A DNA stretch of 64,000 nt, taken from Defluviicoccus sp. (GTDB taxonomy: Bacteria; Pseudomonadota; Alphaproteobacteria; Rhodospirillales; Defluviicoccaceae). Positions 57,124 to 64,000 of this stretch are shown here, piece by piece; position 1 is the first letter of the stretch; the number at the start of each line of letters is the position of its first letter. The stretch is from positions 1-64,000 of the forward strand of contig JARSSM010000001.1 of the NCBI GenBank assembly GCA_029624735.1, given 5' to 3'. The notes beneath the pieces are model-generated. The model was not told the origin of the DNA. It ran no database searches and saw only the letters and a list, made by a program, of their open reading frames with translations. A program made the position numbers and the translations under genes.

Positions 57124-57708
57124 ATGACCGCCTGTGCCGATCCGCTTGATCAGTTCCGCGACTGGTTCGCGGCCGCTGAGAAAACCGAACCCAGCGACGC
57201 CAACGCGATGGCGCTCGCCACCGTTGGAGCCGACGGCCGGCCCTCGGTGCGCATGGTGCTGCTGAAGGGGTTTGATGCCGCGGGCTTCGTTTTCTACACC
57301 AACCTCGGCAGCCGCAAGGCGGAACAGCTGCATGCCTGCCCGCACGCGGCCCTGTGCCTGCACTGGAAAAGCCAAAAGCGCCAGGTCCGCGTCGAGGGTG
57401 CGGTCGAGCCGGTAAGCGCGGCGGAGGCTGATGCCTACTTCGCCTCACGGCCGCGGATCAGCCAGATCGGCGCCTGGGCGTCAAAGCAGTCGCAGCCCCT
57501 GATCGGCCGCTTCGAGCTCGAAGCGCGCGTCGCCCGGTACACGGCCAAGTTCGCGCTAGGCGCGGTGCCGCGGCCGCCATTCTGGAGCGGTTTTCGCCTC
57601 GTGGCGGAGCGGATCGAGTTCTGGCAGGAGGAAATGTTCCGCCTTCACATGCGCTTTCAATACCGGCGCGCGCACGACGCCTGGCAGCGCGAGGAATTGT
57701 ATCCGTGA
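57124..57708 (+). CDS. pdxH: Pyridoxamine 5'-phosphate oxidase
   Basis: A 194-residue FMN enzyme making pyridoxal 5'-phosphate. [26 protein letters not shown] and the C-terminal RIEFWQ...RLHMRF are typical. It begins a coupled run: its TGA overlaps the next GTG by four bases. Confidence 0.93.
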   Translation: MTACADPLDQFRDWFAAAEKTEPSDANAMALATVGADGRPSVRMVLLKGFDAAGFVFYTNLGSRKAEQLHACPHAALCLHWKSQKRQVRVEGAVEPVSAAEADAYFASRPRISQIGAWASKQSQPLIGRFELEARVARYTAKFALGAVPRPPFWSGFRLVAERIEFWQEEMFRLHMRFQYRRAHDAWQREELYP

Positions 57709-58634
57709 GGCCCAATGCGGCACCGGCGCGGACGTCGCCAGCGGACCGCAGCCACCAGCTCAAGCGCTGGGCCGCGATCGCAGCCGTCGCCGTGGCGGCG
57801 CTGCTGATCGCCGGCAAGGCCGCTGCCTGGGGTGCGACCGGTGCTGTCAGCCTGTTGTCCTCGCTCGTCGATTCTCTGCTCGATCTTGCGGCATCGAGCG
57901 TCAACCTGTTGGCCATCCGTCATGCTGCCCAGCCGGCGGATCGCGAGCACCGCTTCGGCCATGGCAAGGCGGAGGCGCTTGCCGGCTTGAGCCAGGGGAT
58001 CTTCGTCAGCGGCTCGGCGGCCTTTCTTCTCGTCGAGGCCGTACGCCGACTGATCGTGCCGCAACCAGTCGAGAATACGGAGGTCGGCATCGCCGTCATG
58101 GCTGTCTCGATCGTGCTGACGCTGGGCCTCGTTCTGTTTCAGCGCTTCGTCATCCAGCGCACCGACTCGCTCGCGATCAGCGGCGATTCGCTGCACTATC
58201 GCGGCGATCTCCTGGTCAACCTCAGTGTCATCCTCGCCCTCGTGCTATCGGCTCAGTTCGGTTGGGTGATGGCCGATCCGGTGTTCGCATTCCTCATCGC
58301 TGCCTACATCGTCTGGGGCGCCTGGGGTATTCTCAAGAGCAGTCTGGCGACGCTGATGGACCGCGAACTCGACGACGCCGACCGGCAGAAGATCCGGGCG
58401 ATCGCGGTCAACCGGCCCGGGGTCATCGACATTCACGACCTGCGCACGCGATCTTCGGGGACGCATGCGTTCATCCAGCTGCACCTGGAGATGGACGGGG
58501 AGTTGACGCTCCGCGCGGCGCATGCGATTGCCGAGGCGGTGATGTACGATATCGAGCAGGCATTTCCCAACGCGGACGTGCTGATCCACGAGGATCCGCA
58601 CGGCATTGACGAGCGCCGTGCCATCTTCTCGTGA
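57705..58634 (+). CDS. Cation diffusion facilitator (FieF/CzcD family)
   Basis: A 309-residue metal exporter with six helices and a cytoplasmic C-terminus. [12 protein letters not shown] carries the Asp pair of helix 2, HRFGHGK follows helix 2, and HYRGDLLVN carries the H-x3-D of helix 5, together the transport site for Zn or Fe(II). The start is GTG at 57705, overlapping pdxH. Confidence 0.9.
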   Translation: MRPNAAPARTSPADRSHQLKRWAAIAAVAVAALLIAGKAAAWGATGAVSLLSSLVDSLLDLAASSVNLLAIRHAAQPADREHRFGHGKAEALAGLSQGIFVSGSAAFLLVEAVRRLIVPQPVENTEVGIAVMAVSIVLTLGLVLFQRFVIQRTDSLAISGDSLHYRGDLLVNLSVILALVLSAQFGWVMADPVFAFLIAAYIVWGAWGILKSSLATLMDRELDDADRQKIRAIAVNRPGVIDIHDLRTRSSGTHAFIQLHLEMDGELTLRAAHAIAEAVMYDIEQAFPNADVLIHEDPHGIDERRAIFS

Positions 58635-58712
58635 CCGTGGGTCGTGAACGCAGGCAGCGAGGACGGCAAGCGCGCGCGGCTGGGGACTGACACCCGGGGA
58701 GGGCGGTTCGCC

Positions 58713-60272
58713 ATGATTGTCGAAGATCAGAGCGAGGTGATCGCCTTCCTGTCGCGCGGCGAAACGTTCGGCGCCGCCGAACAGACGGTCGAACGCTACG
58801 AGACACACGCTTCGGTCGTCTTCCTGGTCGGGGCGCGAGCGTACAAGCTCAAGCGCGCCGTAAAGTATCCCTACCTCGACTACTCGACGTGCGAACGGCG
58901 GCGCCATTTCTGCGAGGCCGAGGTGCGGGTCAACCAGGCGATGGCACCGGCGCTGTATCTTGGCGTGGTGCCGGTCTGCCGCGGTACGGATGGAGCGCTC
59001 AGGCTGGGCGCCGGTGGGACCGCCGTCGACTGGCTGGTGGAGATGACGCGCTTCGAGCAGGGCTGGCTTCTCGACCGCCTCGCCACCGAAGGGCGCCTTG
59101 ACCGCCTCGTCATGGAAAGCGTGGCCGACGAGATCGCAGCCTTTCACCGCCGGGCGGCGGTAAAGGCCGGCAGCGGTGATGCGGCCAGCTTCGCTGCCCT
59201 GATCGAGGGCAACGCCGGCAGTTTTGCCGAAGTGCCAGCGGGCGTGCTGGACGTCGCCCAAACTGAGCGCTTGAGCAAACTCTCGCGCCAAGCGCTCGCC
59301 GCGTGCGCGCCGGTGATCGATCGCCGCAGCGGCGCCGGTTTTGTCCGCAGGTGCCATGGCGATCTGCACCTGCGCAACATCGTCGTGCACGACGGCCGGC
59401 CGGTCCTGTTCGACGCGATAGAGTTTAGTGACGCCCTGGCCGAGATTGACGTCCTGTACGACATCGCCTTCCTGATCATGGATCTGCAGTTCCGCGGCCT
59501 CGATCTGCTCGCCTCGATCCTGTTCAACCGCTATCTCGACAACACCGGCGACCGCGGCGGCCTGCAGCCATTGGCGCTGTTCTTGTCGCTCAGGGCCGCG
59601 ATCCGCGCCCATGTCGATGCGGCCGCCGTCGCCACCCAGTCGCGGCCGGAAGCAGCGTCCGGGCAAGCGGCCACTGCCGCGCGCTATCTCGACCTGGCGC
59701 TCGACTATCTGGTGCCGCGGGCGCCAAGGCTGATTGCCATCGGCGGGCTCTCGGGCAGCGGCAAGTCGCGCCTCGCCCGCCACTTGGCGCCGCTCATCGG
59801 TCCGCCGCCGGGCGCGCGGGTGGTCCGAACCGACAGCACGCGCAAGCGCTTGGCCGGCGTCCCGCTCGGCTCGCGCCTGGGCGCCTCGTTCTATTCGGAA
59901 GCAGCGGGGCAGCGAACCTACGAGGCGGTAACGACGGAAGCGGCAGACGCGCTGGCCGGCGGCCGGGCGGTGATCGCGGATGCCGTGTTTGCCCGGCCCG
60001 AGGAGCGGGCGGCGATTTCCCGGGTGGCGGCCGACCAAGGCGTGCCGTTCCACGCCATATGGCTGGAGGCAAGCCCGCACACCCTGCAGGAACGGGTCGT
60101 CCGCCGGCGCCACAACGTCTCGGACGCGACCCCGGCGGTGGTTCGCATGCAGCTCGACTACGATCTGGGGCCGCTGGACTGGCCGCGCCTTGACAGCAGC
60201 GCCGATGGCGATGCGACGGTGGCCGCGGCGGTGCGCCTGCTCGGCCTGCCGGCACCGGGCCTTGCGGCATGA
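58713..60272 (+). CDS. APH-like kinase fused to a P-loop ATPase/kinase
   Basis: A 519-residue two-domain protein. Residues 1-310 are aminoglycoside-phosphotransferase-like with CHGDLHLRNIVV and FDAIEFSD as catalytic and metal loops. Residues 340-519 are a P-loop kinase with GGLSGSGKSRLARHL (Walker A). The fusion is widespread; its substrate is unknown. GGAGGG lies nine bases before the ATG at 58713; a GTG at 58644 would add 23 residues. It overlaps mepA by ATGA. Confidence 0.85.
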   Translation: MIVEDQSEVIAFLSRGETFGAAEQTVERYETHASVVFLVGARAYKLKRAVKYPYLDYSTCERRRHFCEAEVRVNQAMAPALYLGVVPVCRGTDGALRLGAGGTAVDWLVEMTRFEQGWLLDRLATEGRLDRLVMESVADEIAAFHRRAAVKAGSGDAASFAALIEGNAGSFAEVPAGVLDVAQTERLSKLSRQALAACAPVIDRRSGAGFVRRCHGDLHLRNIVVHDGRPVLFDAIEFSDALAEIDVLYDIAFLIMDLQFRGLDLLASILFNRYLDNTGDRGGLQPLALFLSLRAAIRAHVDAAAVATQSRPEAASGQAATAARYLDLALDYLVPRAPRLIAIGGLSGSGKSRLARHLAPLIGPPPGARVVRTDSTRKRLAGVPLGSRLGASFYSEAAGQRTYEAVTTEAADALAGGRAVIADAVFARPEERAAISRVAADQGVPFHAIWLEASPHTLQERVVRRRHNVSDATPAVVRMQLDYDLGPLDWPRLDSSADGDATVAAAVRLLGLPAPGLAA

Positions 60273-61177
60273 AGCAAGAGCGATGGTTACAGTTCCTTAA
60301 GAGCGCGGGCGCCATCGCCCTTGCCGCGCTTGTCAGTGTCGCGGCTGCGGGCACGGGCGCTGCAGCCGACGCCGGGCCGAAGGCATGGTGGCAGGTGACC
60401 GGGCCTTCGCTGCAACCGGCCGCTGCAATCGGCGCTCCAGCCAAAGGCTGCCTCGCCGGCGGGCAGGCATTGCCGCTCTCGGGCGCAGGCTACGAGGTGA
60501 TGCGGCCGTCGCGGCGGCGCACGTTCGGCCATCCGCAGCTGATCGCGTTCATTACCGCGCTCGCCGCAGCGGCTCCGGCTGAAGGCTGGCCCGGCCTCCT
60601 GGTCGGGGATCTGGCGCAAGCCCGCGGCGGACCGACACCGAGCGGCCACCGCAGCCACCAGAGCGGGCTTGACGTCGATATCTGGCTGCAGCCCGTTCCC
60701 GAAGCTGGGATCACGGCGGATGAGCGTGAAACGCTGGCGGCGGCCTCGGTCGTCACGGCCGATGGCGCCCGCGTCGATGCACGCCGCTGGACCGTGGCGC
60801 ATCAGCGCCTGATCCGCACCGCCGCCGGGTTTGCCGAGGTCGATCGGATCTTCGTCAATCCGGCGATCAAACGCGCCCTGTGCGACGATTCCGATGACGC
60901 CAACGAGGGGAGCCAGCGCACCTGGCTGCGCAAGGTTCGGCCGTGGTGGGGCCACGATGCGCACATGCACATCCGCCTCGCCTGCCCGGATGACGCCGAT
61001 GCATGCGAAGCGCAGGCGCCGATCCCTCCAGGCGACGGCTGCGGGGCGGATCTCGCCTGGTGGTTCTCCGCCGAAGCTGCCGAGGAGGCAACCAAGAAGG
61101 CGAAGGCACCGCCGGCGCGCGCACTCACGCTAGACGATCTGCCGCCCGCCTGCCGCACGGTGCTGTTGAACAAATAG
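60269..61177 (+). CDS. mepA: Penicillin-insensitive murein endopeptidase
   Basis: A 302-residue periplasmic zinc enzyme that cuts peptide cross-links in peptidoglycan. It has a signal peptide ending near TGAAADA, the motif SGHRSHQSGLDVDIW with zinc His and Asp, and WWGHDAHMHIRL with the second His set. It is coupled to the upstream kinase by ATGA. Confidence 0.92.
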   Translation: MKQERWLQFLKSAGAIALAALVSVAAAGTGAAADAGPKAWWQVTGPSLQPAAAIGAPAKGCLAGGQALPLSGAGYEVMRPSRRRTFGHPQLIAFITALAAAAPAEGWPGLLVGDLAQARGGPTPSGHRSHQSGLDVDIWLQPVPEAGITADERETLAAASVVTADGARVDARRWTVAHQRLIRTAAGFAEVDRIFVNPAIKRALCDDSDDANEGSQRTWLRKVRPWWGHDAHMHIRLACPDDADACEAQAPIPPGDGCGADLAWWFSAEAAEEATKKAKAPPARALTLDDLPPACRTVLLNK

Positions 61178-61298
61178 ACCGCAGCGCCGTAACGGCTCAC
61201 CGCCGTTGCCTTTTCAGGTGGCTGGAGCGGGCGGGGAGGATGCGGCGAGGAGCCGGCCGATGGCTTTCAGCGCGGTCTTGCCGCCGCGCCATGGTGCT

Positions 61299-63566
61299 TC
61301 ATCGGCGCACGGGTGTCTGCCGGAGCTGGTCGACAAGCGGCTGTGCCGACGGGTCGATGGCGAGGAGGCGTTCGGCCCAGCGAAGGGCTGCCTCATGGCG
61401 TGCGGCGTCACGATTGATCGTCGCCAGCGCCAGCAGCGTGTCGCGATCGCTGGGGTGGCGGGCGTGGCTGGCCTCAAGCGCTGCGAGGGCTTCGTCGGTC
61501 CGGCCGGCCGAGTTGAGCGCCACCGCGTAGACATAGGCGTAGCGGGCGTTCGCCGGATCGAGCGCCGCCGCGCGGCCGAGTTCGGCCAATGCCTCGCCAC
61601 CTCGCCGCTGGCGCACCAGGTTGAGGCCAAGTGCGTGGTGCAGTTCGGCATTATCCGGATTCCTGGTCAGCGCAGCCTTGAGCGCTCGCTCGCCCTCGCC
61701 ATCACGGCCGGTTCGGGCAAACAGTTCCGAGAGGAGGACATCCGCAGGCACGAAGGAGGCGTTGAGGTGGCGGGCGGCGAGGAATTCTGCCTCCGCTTGG
61801 GCGTAGCGCCCGAGGCGGAGATACAGCGCGCCGAGGTTGACGCGGTGTTCGGGCCGGTCGGCGTTGAGCCGTTGCGCGGTGACGTAATCGTCGATGGCGC
61901 GTGCCAGCCGGTTCCCTTCCTGCGGGCTTAGCCGCTCCCGCGGTATGTCGGCAAAGAGCGAAGCAGCCTCGATGCGCACGGCCAATACCGGATCGTCGAG
62001 CAGGCGGCCGGCGATGGGCCAGGTGCTCTGGGCCGGATAGGGACGCAGAGCGCGCAACGCGGCGAGGCGCACCAGCGGATCGATATCCGCGAGAGCGGGC
62101 TGCGCCGCTGCCACCGCATCGCGGCTGGGAAACTCGGCGAGACTGTCGAGAGCCGTTGCCCGCGCGATCGACGGCGCATCGGTACTGCGGGCGAGGTGAG
62201 CCAGCAGGGCGGCGGCTTCGGGCTTGCCGGTACGGGCGGCAGCGAACGTCCCGGTCCAGGTCTGGAACCCTTTGCGGTGCGGCCCAAACCAGCGCTCGAT
62301 GGCGGCAGCAGCCCAGGCGGCATCCTTGTCGGCGTGGCAGTCGGTGCAGGCGTTCGAAGTCCCGAAACGCACCGACTCATCCGGCCGGGGGATGCGAAAA
62401 GCGTGATCGTGGCGGGGATCGACCTCCATGTAGGTCTTGACCGGCATGTGGCAGGAAACGCAGCGGGACCCCGCCGATCCCTCCGCATGATGATGGTGGG
62501 AGACGGCGGCGAACTTGGCGCCGTCATGGCATTGCAGGCAGACGCCGTCGCCCTCGGCGCGAAGCTTCAGCGAATGCGGGTCGTGGCAGTCGCTGCAGGA
62601 AACGCCGGCGACGAACATCTTGCTCTGGCGGAACGGCGCGTAGTTGTAAACCTCATCAAGGCTCTTGCCGTCGGCTTCGAACAGCCCCGAATACAAGAGA
62701 GTAGGCACGTGGGTCTGCAGCAGCGCCTGGCCGGGACGCCACGGCTCGGCGATTTTGGTGCCGCGTGCGTGGCAAACACCGCAGGTCTCCAGCTCCTTGG
62801 CCGAAATGCGCGGGTGGCTGCGCTTGGCGGTGCCGGTCACGGGATCGAGGGGCCAGTTGACTCCGTTGCGCTCATCGAACTGTACGGTCAGTCCGTTGGG
62901 GCCGCTTCGTTCCCCTTTCGCCCACGCGACGTGCGCCGAGCCTGGGCCATGACAGGCCTCGCAGGCGACATCGATCTCAGCCCAGGTGGTGGCGTAGGTG
63001 TCTTTCGCCGCGTCGTAGTTCTTGCGCAGTTCGGTTGAGTGGCATTCGGCGCACTCGAAGTTCCAGGTCTGGTCGATCCCGGTCCAATGCACCGGCTCGC
63101 CCGCTTTCAATTTCTGGTCCGGATAGAGATGGAACCAGCGCTGGCCGCCCTTGTCCTTCGGTCGCGAGTCCCAGGCGATGCCCAGCGCCTGCATCCGGCC
63201 GTCCGGAAAGGCGATCAAGTATTGCTGCAGCGGGTAGAAGCCGAACGTGTAGCGGATCTGGAAGTCTGCGAGTTTACCGTCCGCGCCGTCCGTATGGACG
63301 AAGAACTTGCCGTCGCGCTTGAAAAAACGCGAGGTGACATCGCCATAAGTGAACGTCGCACCGTCGAAGTCGCCAAGGACGCTCTGCTCCGTCGCCTCGG
63401 CCATCGCCAGGTCGTGGTGCGAGTTGCGCCAGGCCGCCATCTCGTCCTGATGACAGGCACCGCAGGCGGCACTGCCGACGAATGCCGGCCCGCCTTCGCC
63501 ACCCTGGGCCGGGCCAGCGGCCATGGCGATCGCTGCCAGCAGCAGCACCGCTGTTATTGCTCGCAC
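61299..63566 (-). CDS. Octaheme c-type cytochrome with C-terminal TPR/HEAT repeats
   Basis: A 755-residue secreted protein with eight CxxCH sites: C35-H39, C172-H176, C202-H206, C262-H266, C324-H328, C343-H347, C369-H373 and C407-H411. The cytochrome c554-like part ends near 415; HEAT-like and TPR repeats follow to 755. It has a GTG start with GGAG upstream and a signal peptide. It may move electrons or bind a partner through the repeats; substrate unknown. The gene upstream is DUF502. Confidence 0.85.
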   Translation of the reverse strand: MRAITAVLLLAAIAMAAGPAQGGEGGPAFVGSAACGACHQDEMAAWRNSHHDLAMAEATEQSVLGDFDGATFTYGDVTSRFFKRDGKFFVHTDGADGKLADFQIRYTFGFYPLQQYLIAFPDGRMQALGIAWDSRPKDKGGQRWFHLYPDQKLKAGEPVHWTGIDQTWNFECAECHSTELRKNYDAAKDTYATTWAEIDVACEACHGPGSAHVAWAKGERSGPNGLTVQFDERNGVNWPLDPVTGTAKRSHPRISAKELETCGVCHARGTKIAEPWRPGQALLQTHVPTLLYSGLFEADGKSLDEVYNYAPFRQSKMFVAGVSCSDCHDPHSLKLRAEGDGVCLQCHDGAKFAAVSHHHHAEGSAGSRCVSCHMPVKTYMEVDPRHDHAFRIPRPDESVRFGTSNACTDCHADKDAAWAAAAIERWFGPHRKGFQTWTGTFAAARTGKPEAAALLAHLARSTDAPSIARATALDSLAEFPSRDAVAAAQPALADIDPLVRLAALRALRPYPAQSTWPIAGRLLDDPVLAVRIEAASLFADIPRERLSPQEGNRLARAIDDYVTAQRLNADRPEHRVNLGALYLRLGRYAQAEAEFLAARHLNASFVPADVLLSELFARTGRDGEGERALKAALTRNPDNAELHHALGLNLVRQRRGGEALAELGRAAALDPANARYAYVYAVALNSAGRTDEALAALEASHARHPSDRDTLLALATINRDAARHEAALRWAERLLAIDPSAQPLVDQLRQTPVRR

Positions 63567-63580
63567 GGGGCCGCTCCGAT

Positions 63581-64000
63581 TTAAGCTTGAGGCTTGCTCT
63601 GCGCGGCAGGACTTCCGGCGGTCTGCGCTGCGCCAGCACTCTTCATCGCCTGCACGAACTCGCCCGCCCCGGTGCCCCACTTCGAGAACACGGCGATTGC
63701 CTTGGTGAACGGGATGTCGACCGGATGCACCCGATCGGGGGGCAGGATGTAAATGCTGCCGGCCATCGGCGTCGGCGCCGACGGCACGAGGACCGTGTAA
63801 GAGCCGTCGTCCAACTCCTCGACGATCAGCGCCGGAACCAGGGCCTCCTCGATCTCGACCAACGCCGGTTGAAGCGTGTGTTCCTCTCCGCGCCCGGTCA
63901 GTCGCTTGACGATCCCGCGGACAAACGTGTAGCCGGGCAGCTTTTCCAGAACCACCTGTTCGAACACGTTCTTCGCCTTCAGCCCAGGCCCCGTCCGCAC
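63581..64000 (-). CDS. DUF502 family membrane protein, cut by the window end
   Basis: The C-terminal 139 residues of a DUF502 protein: RTGPGLKAKNVFEQVVLEKL, GSIYILPPDRVHPVDIP and KAIAVFSKWG are family landmarks. The two N-terminal helices lie beyond base 64000. The tail is Ala/Gln-rich. It is 14 bases upstream of the octaheme cytochrome gene and probably cotranscribed. Confidence 0.85.
   Translation of the reverse strand: MRTGPGLKAKNVFEQVVLEKLPGYTFVRGIVKRLTGRGEEHTLQPALVEIEEALVPALIVEELDDGSYTVLVPSAPTPMAGSIYILPPDRVHPVDIPFTKAIAVFSKWGTGAGEFVQAMKSAGAAQTAGSPAAQSKPQA

Noticed and set aside
58245..60113. A 622-codon leftward frame
   Set aside because: Antisense to the cation exporter and the fusion kinase, with Arg-rich shadow composition.

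Overview
The window is a GC-rich bacterial chromosome segment, most likely from an alphaproteobacterium of the Rhodospirillales type. The clues are the hisG-hisD-UPF0262-low-molecular-weight phosphatase order, a short-form HisG, a ferritin-like protein of the Rhodospirillum rubrum EncFtn family, a TorF-type porin, YdcH and entericidin small proteins and a zinc-free L36. Most genes are housekeeping or metabolic and are packed in short operons joined by ATGA, GTGA or TGATG overlaps. I found no rRNA, tRNA, CRISPR array, transposase or prophage block.

Layout. Bases 1-5.2 kb hold a copper module: a leftward DUF2946 protein, an OprC-type TonB-dependent copper receptor and its own TonB, with a rightward arm of a micro-protein, a His/Cys-rich exported protein and a membrane protein. 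A 105-bp direct repeat carrying a micro-protein reading frame bounds the leftward operon. Then come a giant DUF748 envelope protein (5.4-8.8 kb), a TetR/thioesterase pair with clear palindromic operators, glycerate kinase, glutaminase, an MFS exporter, AI-2E and AEC transporters, ruvX, a TorF porin, gatCA, rpmJ, paaK and paaI, and the hisGD cluster (to 26 kb).

From 26 to 45 kb there is an EncFtn-like ferritin without an encapsulin gene, a DsbA-fold isomerase, a secreted SGNH esterase with duplicated RTX modules, secA, argJ-mutT, two small lipoproteins, a periplasmic cyclophilin, pyk-rarD, a coiled-coil protein that overlaps rarD in antisense, an acyl-CoA synthetase, an M3 peptidase, an ABC1 kinase, and a glycolipid set (EamA-like half transporter, GT2, DUF2304, with a GT-C-like membrane protein facing it).

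From 45 to 64 kb there are YbjQ, a candidate small RNA with an exposed CCUCCUCCC motif, prpE, ydcH, glgC, a TylF-like methyltransferase, an HNH protein, a LuxR solo divergent from a FadL-type channel, a coupled pdxH-CDF-APH/P-loop kinase-mepA operon, and an octaheme cytochrome with TPR repeats next to a DUF502 protein cut by the window end.

The most unusual points are the duplicated micro-protein around the copper operon, the orphan EncFtn, the candidate small RNA, two 109-118 bp palindromic mini-elements that supply stop codons to their neighbours, and the LuxR-solo/FadL pairing. All calls come from reading the sequence; no database search was run.
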